Positions 8,743 through 19,796 of a stretch of DNA of 20,133 nt are shown here, one piece after another. Every line of letters starts with the position of its first letter. The first letter of the stretch is position 1. The notes under the pieces were generated by a model, which made no database searches, was not told where the DNA came from, and worked only from the letters and a program-made list of their open reading frames with translations. Made by a program: the position numbers and the translations under genes. This stretch comes from Pelargonium cotyledonis (Eukaryota > Streptophyta > Magnoliopsida > Geraniales > Geraniaceae): assembly GCA_036897625.1 (NCBI GenBank), contig JAYMTA010001412.1, forward strand, positions 1 to 20,133. Direction: 5' to 3'.

Positions 8743-10294
8743 ATGAGCTTGGCGACAAATGAGTAGCAGCTTAAATAATGTTGAATTGCAAATGGTGGAA
8801 GCATTCCCAACTGTATATATGTTGCTTAGTATTAGTTTCAGTAAAGGGCAGGTTTGTATATGGAACACACCAAAACGTTTGGATCAGAGCTGTCGAATGA
8901 AATTCCAGTTTTAGACATAATATGTGCTAAATTGTACAGGTTTGCACGTTCTTACCCGACCCGACTCAAAATTATAGAGCTCTAGGATTGATGGTTTGTT
9001 GTAGAGCAAAGAAAGATGTGACATGCAATGCATATGGAGCAATTGCTACATATAAATTTGTTGTGTTTGTGAGTTGAGAAGAGAAATCAGAGAGATGAGA
9101 CGTGGACGTGGACTTGACTCAACCATGACAACTAACCATTCCAAAACAAACAGAACACAAATTCTTATTCCCACGGCACCAAACATCTAATTATTTCTCT
9201 GTTCTCGAAAAGTGACTCGGACCCGCAATCCATAAATCAACCTATTGTTTTTTACTATACATTATTTGATAAAACAAAAACCATCCAACATTGAGATTTG
9301 ACCGGTGTCAAAAGCTATTAATGTGCATCAAAATCTACACAAACACAACACGTTTTAACACAATAGTCAAATAAATTATGTTAACACAACATAATTAACA
9401 AGAACAAGTTACAAGATGTACAAACTCGAATACGCTAATTTGATGTTATATTACGGCACGAATTGCCGGCCAACGGAAAAAGACAATGATGACAGTAAAA
9501 GAAATTATGCAAAAAGAAAAAGAAAGAAGAAAAGAACTTGGAGGGAGAGTGGGACCCAGAAAGAGAGCCCCCATGAACATCGGCTTTGCACGCGCAGTCA
9601 GACAAGGGTTTGTGGGGACCACAAACACGACACAAAACTAACCAAAAAAACAAGAATAGAGAGTCCATGCAGCTCAGTTCAGCTCTCTCATTTAAAATTA
9701 ATATTAAAATTAAAATTAAATAAAAAGTGTGGAATTTGATGGCCCTTAATGCTGGAAAATAAGCCGCTATCGTGAACCGTCACCTGACCTCCTCTAACCT
9801 GCGCACTCTATAATAGAAAACCTACATCTCCATAATTTACTTTACTTTTGTTTTTCTTTTCTCTAAGTATTAGTACAAGTAAACAACAATTGAATTCATG
9901 AATTAATGATCATATTTTTGTTGTTTTCTCTGTCGTTTCTCGAAAATAAGCGTCGTTGGTTTCGAGATGAAACCAGCCTCAGCCCTAAACGGCGTCGCAC
10001 CCACCCCGAGGACTCCTTTTATCATCCAAATTTTACTTATTATTACACTAATAATTAACACAATTTGCAATTAAGTATAGGCGCCTGGAAAAAAAATGAC
10101 TACATTTTTAGGGTAGGATGGTCCAAACGCAATAATTAATGTGTCATCGGAGTTGTACGTATGATATGTTATTCATTGTACCACATCATTTCATTTCATG
10201 GTGCATGCATGCAAGCAACCACTAGGTTAGTAGCTAGCTAGCTCTAAATGTTACTATAGTTTGATTTTATGTTTTTATTATGTAATTAAAGCAA
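8743..10294. other. Intergenic DNA, no gene supported
   Basis: No splice-consistent homology was seen. The open frame at 9416-9739 is rich in Lys, Arg and Thr and low in complexity. A weak TATA-like box (CTATAATAG, 9808-9816) is followed by an ATG at 9967 starting a 35-codon frame (MKPASALNGVAPTPRTPF); I could not tie it to any protein. An AT-rich repeat of TTAAAATTAAAATTAAA type lies at about 9696-9720. Confidence 0.35.
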
Positions 10295-10359
10295 ATTAAG
10301 CAACTATATAAATATGATTATATATGTGATTCAATGCTTATTAAGCAACTATATAAATA
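10295..10359. repeat. Direct repeat, 20 bp, period 45
   Basis: ATTAAGCAACTATATAAATA occurs exactly at 10295-10314 and 10340-10359, separated by 25 bp of AT-rich DNA. Confidence 0.85.
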
Positions 10360-11336
10360 CTTATATTGTCTCGTTTTCAAAATGTATAGACGAGAGGCTT
10401 TAAAGAATATTATTAACATCATAACAATATGAATATGATCCCTAATTTAAACTTGTATTATGCTTTAAACTAAAGTAATATAAATTAAAAAATCATGAAG
10501 CTTTTCTCCTTATATAAATTGTTTAAAAAGGACAAAAAGCTAGAGAGGGTTGAAATGAAAATGGAAATAGAAATGATGAGTTTTTTTTGTGGGTGATCGA
10601 TGATGGAATATCTGGGTTTGTGTGACCATGCACTAATAATTTGCATTTTAATTTACCAAACTCTCTCTACATAGTAATTACTAGTATTAATTCTTAATTA
10701 AAATGGTGTTTCTGTTTTCTCTGTGTTCTGCATGATTCTGCAATATTCGTAATTTCCTATGCAATGTGTGCATTTGTGTCGTGCTTTGGTCGAATCAAAT
10801 AAGCGTGCCCTGCACCTGCACCACCTCCTGCTCTCTCCAGTCTCCTATTCTGTTCGTAGATGAACCAACCAACCTCTAGTTTTTTACATTTTAACTAAAT
10901 TGTTTATTCCAACTTTCTAGCTTTATGAAACTATGTGTATGGTTTGTGAATAGAAAGTTGAATGCTTAGAACTTTGCTAACGACATGCATGTTTACTTTA
11001 TTGCCAAAGACCGAGAGAATCAGCTTCGTGCAACACCTCTACACTTTCGATTTTAGAGAGTGAAGCACAATACACACATGAATAAGCATTAGTCTAAGGA
11101 ATGACCAATATTTCAGGACGTAACATTTTCCGCCACTCAATCTGCATTAACTGAATAAGTGAACGGTCGTAGGTTAAAGTTTGGATTAGGTCTAGGTTAC
11201 GTTAAAGATGCAATCCGGTGCTAGCTATTATTTGTCCATCTTGGAGCTTACTAGCTAAGAGGCACATACGCCCATCGCCACATCCATACTTGACCTATGC
11301 TTTTTTAATAGATTTGTTATGTACACTTTTGAGCTT
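10360..11336. other. Intergenic DNA, no gene supported
   Basis: AT-rich with short palindromic runs of GCATGC or TAGCTAGC type nearby. No coding or structural RNA gene recognised. Confidence 0.35.
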
Positions 11337-11450
11337 ACTCTGATACCACTTGTCACGAGAATCGACTCGACGAGACGTTCCAAACTCTCGCATAAGAAGG
11401 GGTAAATCTTTTTCTTAAGCATCAAACACAGTAAACACATATGTTAAGAG
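11337..11450 (-). mobile_element. LTR-retrotransposon relic with tRNA-Met primer-binding site
   Basis: Positions 11337-11348 read ACTCTGATACCA. Its complement, TGGTATCAGAGT, differs by one base from TGGTATCAGAGC, the initiator tRNA-Met primer-binding site used by many plant LTR retrotransposons. On the plus strand two bases later a TG starts (11351, TGTCACGAGAATCG), as expected for an LTR edge of a minus-strand element. No gag or pol coding remains, and no second LTR was found in the window. The right border is not defined. Confidence 0.4.
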
Positions 11451-12032
11451 AAATGAGATTTTACATGCAACATGATATATCTGTCATCAATATTCAATAA
11501 CACGTAAGAAAACATGTCACATGACGAAAACCATCCATAAAACGCATATTCTTTTGGGACGTGTATATAGATAACATTAGGCAGTAAATTAATAGAGAAG
11601 GTGAGGCAGAAAGGGACAAAAGTATGGCAATGGCATGGAGGTTGGTGTTGATGTAAAAAGTGAGTGATGGGAGAGAATATTCTGAAAACAACACATAGAA
11701 GAGAACAATATGGAGGCATTTTGTTGCATAGAAATGGGGACACAAACATGCAGATGAAAATACAAAAAGACATACCAAAGTGATACACACATACATGCAT
11801 ATATATTCCATAAAGTTGCAGTTTATAGAAAAGTTGGACTCCTTTTCACTCCCTTAGGAATCATCACCCCACCATTAGTACCACTATATATCTAACCTAC
11901 TACCTATACATATACTCTTCAATACATATATATATATATATACTACTTTATACAATCAAAGATGCCTCTAGTTATGCCAAAACTAACTACAATGTCCTAC
12001 AAATGCATAACAAAACAAATAACAAAACAAAA

Positions 12033-12037
<5 letters not shown>
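11451..12037. other. AT-rich intergenic DNA with short AT microsatellite
   Basis: No gene recognised. The overlapping minus-strand open frames at 11444-11811 are Cys-, Phe- and His-rich translations in several frames of the same DNA, a sign of chance. An alternating AT run lies at about 11926-11942. Confidence 0.4.

Positions 12038-12067
<30 letters not shown>
12038..12067. repeat. (TC)15 microsatellite
   Basis: An uninterrupted TC dinucleotide run of 30 bases, ending directly at the 43-bp tandem duplication. CT runs are often found near plant promoters, but no gene follows here. Confidence 0.95.
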
Positions 12068-12074
<7 letters not shown>

Positions 12075-12152
12075 ATAGAGGACAGACCAACACCTAGACC
12101 AGTCTCTTTCGTGACACATAGAGGACAGACCAACACCTAGACCAGTCTCTTT
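12067..12152. repeat. Perfect tandem duplication, 2 x 43 bp
   Basis: The unit begins CGTGACACATAGAGGACAGA and ends GACCAGTCTCTTT. It is present at 12067-12109 and 12110-12152 with no mismatch seen. The unit ends in a CT-rich tail like the adjacent microsatellite, which suggests slippage or unequal exchange through the CT tract. Identity implies a recent event or an assembly artefact. Confidence 0.95.
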
Positions 12153-12261
12153 CACTACATATTTGTGCTACCTACAAACACATATTATGGCATTGCACGT
12201 CTTCAAGTTTTGGTTTCATTCACATTAATCACAGTAGAGATGGCAACTTGTATGTCCTGTG

Positions 12262-12400
12262 TTTGTGCGTGTCGAGAGTTATCGGTGTATTGTACGATTT
12301 AACAAAACACGACCCGTATAACATGATAACTAAATGAATCGTGCTGAAGCGACACAAGCACAACCAATTGAACCTAATGTGTCATGCACAATGGAACTAA
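12262..12400. repeat. Dispersed repeat fragment with CGACCCGTATAACATGATAA motif
   Basis: The wording AACACGACCCGTATAACATG, then AACTAAATGAATCGTG, then CAATTGAACCTAATGTGTCA resembles a dispersed intergenic repeat of many dicots built on CGTGTCG, GACCCGTTAACACGATAACTAA and TAACCTAATGGGTCAT. This is from memory, and the class of the element is unknown to me. Confidence 0.3.
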
Positions 12401-15400
12401 CATATTAAGTGGTGCGGATATTTTTGAACAAAAGTTGTGTGAATGAGCATTGAATTGAAATGAATGTCTGGAGTGAACAGATCAGTTGACTACAGTTGAC
12501 TGGATTGGATTCTATCTTTTGCCAAAGCCAAAGCCAAAGCCTTTCCATGGAATGGATGTACAAAAAAAATAAAACACATGCATTGACACAGCACAACTGA
12601 CAAATTTCTTGACACGCCATGACCATGCAACAGAAAACTAAATTATTACACAAAACCCACTAGACCCACATTCACATGCACGGCCTGACAGACCCACTCA
12701 TTACAGCCACATGCACCATGCAACCAAATACTACAATACCTTACTCTCTACACTCCACATACTCTCACTATATATACAAATGATCATTATACTAATATTA
12801 CTATAAAAGTAAGTTCCACCTATATTTTATCTAAATCTATCGATTATAGATCGATTGAGTACAGCATACAATAAAAATATGTATATTTTCAAGTATCAGA
12901 TGTTGACTCGTATATGTTAGGATTACCGACTGAACGTTGATTGTGAAGCTATAACGTTTTACCACATAGTATACCACATAGTATAGTATAGATACTAATA
13001 TATATCTAACTACTATGTTTTTAATTTTCTTGTTCAACTAAACCAAAACAATATGCTCAAACAGAAAGCTTCTATCAGACCTTCCAAACAAGCATAGCCT
13101 AAGCCACCGACAATTATACAAAGATAAAACAAAAAATTAAAGCCATTTCACAAAATGAGTGGTTAATGGTGTTTAAATGATCATTTAATTTTCTTTTAGT
13201 AATCATCATGATGATGGAACTGGTGATGTCATCCTGACGTAATTAATATACAAATATGAATCATTTTTAAAAATATTTTTCCTGTATCTATCAAACTCCA
13301 ATATTATAGCCAAGAAAATATTTTAGTGGGGAATGGGAAAAGAGGGGAAAAAAAATCAACTTTCTCGAATGGGATGATTGAAAAGTTAATTATAAATTGG
13401 TCCCACCATTATAAGCTTCTGATTCTACAATTACTACTAATTTTGATGCACCAAATTACCAACTATCTTGAAAAGGATCGATCTCATGCATGATAATTAC
13501 GTATAATTTCTTTTACTATTTCTATTCCCTTTTTCGGGGAAGCTTTAATTAGTCATAGCATTTTTGGGGTCCCAACTCATTATTCATCACATTTCAACTC
13601 TCTCTTATTAGTGCCCTTTTTATTATTTTTTTTCTAGAACTATTTGTCCCTATTTGTGTTTTTATATGTGCCCGCAAAACATGGACTGCCCATTTTGTTT
13701 CATTTTAGCAACAAACAATTTTATAATACCACTTAGGGTTTGTTTTGGAACTTTGCCACATATAAGTCCATATTTGATATTTGAGAATATAGATTGCATG
13801 GTGAAATAGGGTGAAATGTATTTTAAAAGTAATTAATTACCAAAATAAACTTGAGGATTAATAGTGTTTGAACTGTTTTTAGTAAATAATTTCCATGACA
13901 AAACACGAATATGAAAAACTCCATGATTGACTTATTTATACAACCAAAAGGTCGGCATATATATTTTACACTTTGTCTTCTCAAGTGCACCTACACATTG
14001 GTGGTCGACTTGTTCCGCTACACACAAACGTCTCACATATTCATTTTGAACGCAGTCAATCTATTATAATCTTCTGTAAAGTACTAAAATATTAGAAGAA
14101 ATTTATTGTCTTACATCAAACATTTGTGTTTTGGGGATAATGATAGGGTCTGAAACAAAATAAGAGGCAAATATTGGAGATAGTTGTGCGTCTCACCCCT
14201 TTTCCCCAAAAAGTTATTAAAATGCTTCTTCGGATACAAAGAGATGCAAGAGTTTTCTCCGAAAAGCTTTGTTTACTCTTAAATTTTGACACAAACAAAA
14301 TCGCTACGTAGAAGCTGACTTTCTCCTACATGGCACATGCACAAAAAGAGCCCGAAATTGCCTTCCCGGTGTTCCCATGGCTGAGTTGAGGAATGATGAG
14401 TTTCTCAATATTTTCTAAATTTAGATGAATTTGTGTCCAATAATGATTTGAGATTTTCCACTTTACATGTATAAATATTCACACTTGAATGTCACATGTT
14501 CTTATGTACATATTGGTAATGATATTGATATGAATACTTTACTCACACCAATACATCACCCACTCATCACTTGACAAAGATTTTTTATTGAAAATTTGTT
14601 ACATAGTTTGGGCCCTAAGTTAAATAAGAGAGGTAGAGAGTGGGTGGGGACTTGAGAGTAATTGGGAGTGGCCACTACCTTATATCTAGCTAGCAACACA
14701 TATAAGTTGAAAGAATCTTGAAGCTCAATTTTGGGTAGAAAAGCCATCCCTATCATTATCAAACCCTACTCTCTTTGTTTTTGTTCTTAAATATTTGTTG
14801 TTTTTATTATCTTCCTATGCTTTTATTCCAAGTTTAATTATTTATTCATCATATATTGTAATTTATGTCCATGCATTACAATCCAAGAGCGCCAGCCTCC
14901 GCGGCCAACCATAACACATTAGTGACGCACTTCCAAGATCCATCTATTTCCTTATTTGGCGCACCAACAACTAATAGTATTTATGTTTTATGTATCCTAA
15001 CAAAGCGTTCATGAAGTTGAAACCTGACAATCAGATATTATAGGTGTTCGGGAAACTATGTAGTTGTCCTTCGATAGGTGGCGTTAATATTCGTATAATT
15101 CTTACAAATTCTCGAATTTTCGTTCGAAGTGTTTTTACTAGGATGAGGTTCAAATACCTATTTTGAATTTTTAACCTTATATGTAAAATCGGGCGTTAAT
15201 AACCTCTCTATCTTCTTGACCATAGCGTGTTGTTTCTTCTAAGTGAACAATCTCATCTTGACTAATAACGCTTCAGTTTATGAAGAGTGAGACAGATTTA
15301 GTAGACAGCAATTGTAAATGGAGTCATTGTTTATGTTTATTTAGCTCATTCTCTCAATCTTATTGCCAGGTCCACTATTCCTACTAGCGGGAAGTAGTCT

Positions 15401-15863
15401 TCCATACTCCTTTAACTCCTCTTTCTGTGGAATGTAACTTTTCTCCAAACAAAAATTATTTGAATTCAAACGTCTTTAATCTTAACAATATCTTTTCGAT
15501 AAAATTGGACATTTTTGGCTTAAAATTGACAAGGTTCCATTTTAACATGTGTGTTCATATATTTAAGATCCAATTAAAGAAAAGACGGGAATTTTGAAGA
15601 TCGTTCTCAAAATCATAAGAACAATTGTTTGTGATAGAATTTTGTTGTCTCTCACATCAAATGTTCCTTTTGTTTTTACAAATAGGTATGGTATTGTCTA
15701 ATCAGCACACATAGAAAGATGAGTGTTGAATTGAATTGTGTTTGGGAGCATGCATGCATCATGTCATATGTGCAATCGATTGATTTTCAGAGTGAGTAAA
15801 GGATGGGCTGATTGACACTTCCTTGAAAAGCCCCCTTTTTTGCTTCCAAATAAAAAGATTATC
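12401..15863. other. Long intergenic stretch, no gene supported
   Basis: I read both strands and saw no conserved domain, tRNA, rRNA or known microRNA. Small local repeats occur: GCCAAA three times near 12521-12540 and TACCACATAGTA twice (12960-12983). A paired bZIP-like site, TGATGTCATCCTGACGTAAT, lies near 13225-13244. The minus-strand frames at 12405-12653, 12837-13037, 14116-14298 and 14556-14762 look like chance frames. Confidence 0.4.

Positions 15864-15892
<29 letters not shown>
15864..15892. repeat. Poly(A) run, 29 bases
   Basis: An uninterrupted A homopolymer on the plus strand at the left edge of the foldback element. Its length is subject to sequencing error. Confidence 0.9.
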
Positions 15893-15894
<2 letters not shown>

Positions 15895-16276
15895 TCCATT
15901 TTAGTTCCTGACCTATCCAATTCATGACGTTTAGATTCTTGGCCTTTAAAACGTGCCGTGCAAGTCTAAAGGTAAGCACATAATGCTAATTTAGTTTAAA
16001 GGTCCCCACAAAACGAGCCCCGTAAGAGCATTCCGTCAAATTCACTAACAGAACTGTTAAAATCTCATTAAAAAATTATTTTTTAATACTAATTTGTTCA
16101 TGCGGCAAGTATTAGTATTATTATAATATTATTATAATATATAATATTATAATTTTTGACGGAATGTCCTTGCGGGCCTCATTTTTGGTAACCTTTGGAC
16201 TAAATTAGCACTATGTGCTTACCTTTGAACTTGCACAGCACATTTTAAAGGTCAGGGACTGAAATAGACTTTTTTC
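15865..16276. mobile_element. Long-armed foldback MITE-like element
   Basis: The left arm (about 15887-16042) and right arm (about 16153-16276) are inverted copies. Left TTAGTTCCTGACC and CATTCCGTCAAA pair with right GGTCAGGGACTGAA and TTTGACGGAATG, and the inner part AAAGGTAAGCACAT also matches. By eye identity is roughly 85%, apart from a block of about 31 bp (15914-15944) found only in the left arm. The centre is AT-rich and itself palindromic. TTATCA flanks both sides (15859-15864 and 16277-16282), a possible target duplication. No transposase is present. The superfamily is uncertain; Mutator-like or another DNA-transposon derivative is possible. Confidence 0.75.
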
Positions 16277-16282
16277 TTATCA

Positions 16283-17239
16283 TAAATGACCTATATATTG
16301 AAGTTCCAGATGTCTATTGAAATATATATAAATATTAATTTGTGACGCGTCAAACTATTATGTATGTAGTAGTATAACTAGATTTGAACGAAAGGCAATG
16401 CATAAATTGATAAAAATCAAAAGATCATTAACCAATAATAGCTTAACAAAAATATTTGACAATAATGTCAGATCGAAACTCATTTCTTTAGAACAAATGT
16501 AAAGTTGGTTTTAACGATGATTTAAAATACATGAAACGAGGGTTTAGGGGAGCTAGAGTTGGCGACTGCCTACTACAACCTACCATTAGCTCCGTCATTG
16601 CTTTTACGTATAATTGTGATTCTATTTTCTCATATACGTGCGCATGGCGGGGCTTCTCTTGTTATTGATATCGGATTTGTTTGAGACCCTTGTTTGTATA
16701 ACAATCACAAACAAAGAAGCAAATGGCATAAATATATAGTTTTTGTTTTGTTTTGTTTTGTAGGAGAAATGATCGGTTTAATTAAGAAGCAAATGATATG
16801 CACGTAAATATTCATAACATTTATCTTTTACGTTTGTGTAATTTTTCATAGTGAATGAAAAAGAAGAAGAAAAGGAGTGATGGGCTGGAAAAGAAAAAGA
16901 GCAGCTTTACAGAGAGTATTGAGAGAGAAAGAGAAGCAGAAGGAAAATTAAGTAGCAACAATTTTCTATTTTAGCCTAAACTGTCATCACTTTCATTCAA
17001 CAACAGCTTACAAATTAGCAAGAAAGAGACAGAGAAAGATGAAGAGACTGAAAGAGGAAATGTATAATTAATTAGTACAGTATTAACTTGACAATTCAGA
17101 GTGAGTGCAGTAATTTGCAGGCAGGGTGGGAGGCACATGCTTTTGTTTTTTTAAAATTAATTACTATTAATATGTTCATCGCGTGACCACCACATTTAAA
17201 TCATAACATACTTATGTTAATCTTCATTAGATTTGAAAA
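16283..17239. other. Intergenic DNA, no gene supported
   Basis: AT-rich, with a TTTTG pentamer run at about 16740-16760 and a purine-rich (GAAA/GAGA) plus-strand tract at about 16856-17060. No coding signal. Confidence 0.4.
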
Positions 17240-18030
17240 AGAACCACAAGTGCAATAAATCTCTTACTACCAAATTTTGGGGAACTAATCATCAGTTCAA
17301 TACACGATAATACACTTGGACTAATTCTTGTTCGAGTCTAGAAGGATCACAAAGATAACACGAGATGAAAACATTTAAGCCATAACACATTCGCATCCAT
17401 TCGAGAAGGAGATGACCACAAGGGCAACAAATCATGATTTACACATGTAAGTCGTAATACATCCAAACCAATCCTCGTTCTACTGGGAAGACCCACAAAA
17501 ACGACAAATCTCTTTGTACCATATGGAACTTATATCCAGTTCAACACAAGATCAACACACTTGGACTGAACCCCATTTGAGCTGAGAATAACTATAAAAA
17601 CAACATGAGATCAACACTTTTAAGTCATGGCATACTCGAAATAATCTACATTCGAGATGAGAGGGACCCAAGGATAACACAAGATCAACTTGTTTAAATT
17701 ATAGCACACTTCAACCAATCCACGTCATTTGAGTATGAAAGGATCACAATGGTGATAAAACTTTTCCTACGTGGTTTTAGGGAACTAATCCCACTTTAGC
17801 ACGTGATCAACACACCCGATTAATGTCCAGGGTCTCAAGTTGGGAAGGGTCACGTCTGACAAAACTCTCCCTACCAAATTTTCAAAACCTAGTTGTCAGT
17901 TCAGCACTTTGATAAATATTCGCGACGACCAATCAAAAATTACTATAAGAGTGACAAAACTCTCCCTACTTATCAGTGTTAGGAGAGTATTCTCATGTTC
18001 GGCACAAGATCAACATATTTTCCAGTCATG
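17240..18030. repeat. Degenerate tandem array with higher-order A-B-B' structure
   Basis: At least nine related monomers. Type A (about 100 bp; starts near 17240, 17487, 17737, 17841 and 17930) carries a TCTCCCTACCAAATTTTGG-like block, GGGAACTAATC, CAGTTCAACAC and GATCAACACACTTGGAC. Type B (about 65-80 bp; starts near 17341, 17405, 17581 and 17660) carries GATAACACGAGATCAACA-like text, TTTAAGCCATAACACATTCG, CAACCAATCC and ATTCGAGATGAGAGG. The order is A-B-B'-A-B-B'-A-A-A, so the first two composite units repeat at about 247-250 bp. The monomers share the frame GATCACAA..GATCAACAC.. and are strongly diverged, which suggests an old array. It is non-coding. Confidence 0.75.
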
Positions 18031-18783
18031 TTAGTTGACTCACGCGTTTAGCGACAGTTGTGTTTAGTCTAATTAACTATAATTAGTGCATTTAATTATT
18101 TGGGAATGAACAGAAAGAAAGGAAAGAAAAGCCCACGTCGCTGGCTCCGTGGTTCTTGGTTTGTGTGGGGAAACAAAACATCATCATGCATGCCAAAGTT
18201 TTGTGTGTGATTCATTTCTTTATAATTACTGTACCACTTTTTTTTTCCTTTTTAATATTATTAAATCACTCTATTATCTGCCTGTTTTTTCTGTTGTCAC
18301 ACACATTTAGTCCTTATTTTATACATTATAAATATTGTCATCATGCCACTCCATACTCATCATATGGGCTCTCTTCATTTTTTATTTCCCACATGACCCT
18401 GATGCAATGCAACAAGCTAAAATTGCCCTTTAATCTTCTTCTATTCTATTTCCTTTATTTTATTTCTAAAATCAATTAGTTTTTGAATATAAACATCTTG
18501 ATTGGTGCAATGAAATGTCATTCACATTTTGAATTGGTAAACCTAAATTTCCAATTCCAACTCTATAAGATTAATATTGTAACAACTATAGCTAGGACCC
18601 TATGTATGAAGATCGAAATGACGCGTAACATACTGCACTTATATTTTAAAAATTATAATCATATGACGTGCTTAATAAGATGTAACGTTTCAATCATTTC
18701 ATTCAGATTGATAGATTTTATTGAAACATAGTACAAAAAAAAATATTATTTTTGATAAAACACACACATATATATTGATCTAA
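18031..18783. other. Intergenic DNA, no gene supported
   Basis: T-rich on the plus strand. The 107-codon frame at 18156-18479 is a hydrophobic low-complexity translation without a family match. No RNA gene seen. Confidence 0.4.
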
Positions 18784-19001
18784 CCACTAAAGGTGACGCA
18801 GATGGTTAATTCATCTGTGTGAGTGGGAGGAGGTCTCAGGATCAATTCTTACTCACATCTTTGGTGGTGGTGGTGTAAGAGACCACTTTGATGCGGTAAA
18901 GTACCAAAAACTCTAGACTAAGGTTAAGAGACATAGTTTCTTCCTGAATACTATTGGTTCCTTGTATGTATACACTTTTAGGTCGTTGCTTATAAAAAAA
19001 A
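18784..19001 (+). mobile_element. tRNA-derived SINE with A-tail and probable target-site duplication
   Basis: An A-box-like GTGACGCAGATGG (18793-18805) and a B-box-like GGATCAATTC (18839-18848) sit about 33 bp apart, as in a tRNA-derived pol III promoter. The body runs about 215 bp and ends in TTATAAAAAAAAA. The flanks are similar: ACATATATATTGATCTA (about 18767-18783) on the left and ACATACATACTGATCCA (19002-19018) on the right, 14 of 17 matching by eye. This fits an aged target-site duplication. It is not the Au family; the subfamily is unknown to me. Confidence 0.65.
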
Positions 19002-19018
19002 ACATACATACTGATCCA

Positions 19019-19796
19019 TAATACTACATGATCGCTCATGTTTTATTAACACATTGATTGTTTGTATATGCTAGTTACCACTTGTTTTAAGTGAATGACA
19101 TGAAAGACAAATACAAACTTGCATTATATGGGTAATTTGATCTCACACAAATTTATTTACTAAAATTCGGTGTAATATCAGTCTTCAACCAATCAAATAT
19201 AGTATGTTTGCTATCAATGTTGACGTAGCACACATATGGCAGTTAAGGAGTACCTTAAGTACACTCATAATACACAATCAAAACAAGAAATATTATCCAT
19301 GTATAGAAGTTTAAAACAAACTATGCATACAAGTTGTCGTTTGAGTGTTGTCTTAGTTCATTGAGCAAATTTTTAGAACTCTTGATGCATAAATTAGCCT
19401 ATAAACATGAATACTTTGACACAACCACCTCAATTGAGATGCGAAATGAGTTAGAGAAAAAGACTAGAGATAATCCTATAATTCCCCATTTCAAAATAAG
19501 TATCCGTTTTTTCGGCTTCGTAGAAATTAAGAAAAATTAGTTAGAAATTGAATTCATGTTTTTATTTTTTTTTATAGTTTTATATGCAATTGTAATAAAT
19601 CCACTGCAGAAGAACATGTACTTTCATAGTATTCATTAGTACAAATGCGTAATTAGATGGTTTTTATATATTTTATGTTTGTTATCAGAATTAGACGTGT
19701 TGCTATTTGACTATTTGTAGGTTAACCATATATATTATTGTGTCTTTTTTTATATAATAGATATATGTGTGTGTATATATATATATAATTAAAAAA
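19019..19796. other. Intergenic DNA, no gene supported
   Basis: AT-rich. The 68-codon frame at 19334-19540 has no recognisable domain. An alternating TA/TG tract lies at about 19759-19789. Confidence 0.4.

Noticed and set aside
9416-9739. 107-codon Lys/Arg-rich frame
   Set aside because: Low-complexity purine-rich DNA, no domain, and competing frames on the other strand.
11444-11811. Cluster of overlapping minus-strand Cys/Phe/His-rich frames up to 118 codons
   Set aside because: Three frames are open over the same DNA, which points to composition, not coding; no family is recognised.
17561-17580. TTGGACTGAA start resembling miR319/miR159
   Set aside because: Only the first ten bases match, and the same text recurs diverged within the tandem array; no hairpin partner.
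18156-18479. 107-codon membrane-like frame
   Set aside because: Hydrophobic because the DNA is T-rich; no homology, no splice context.
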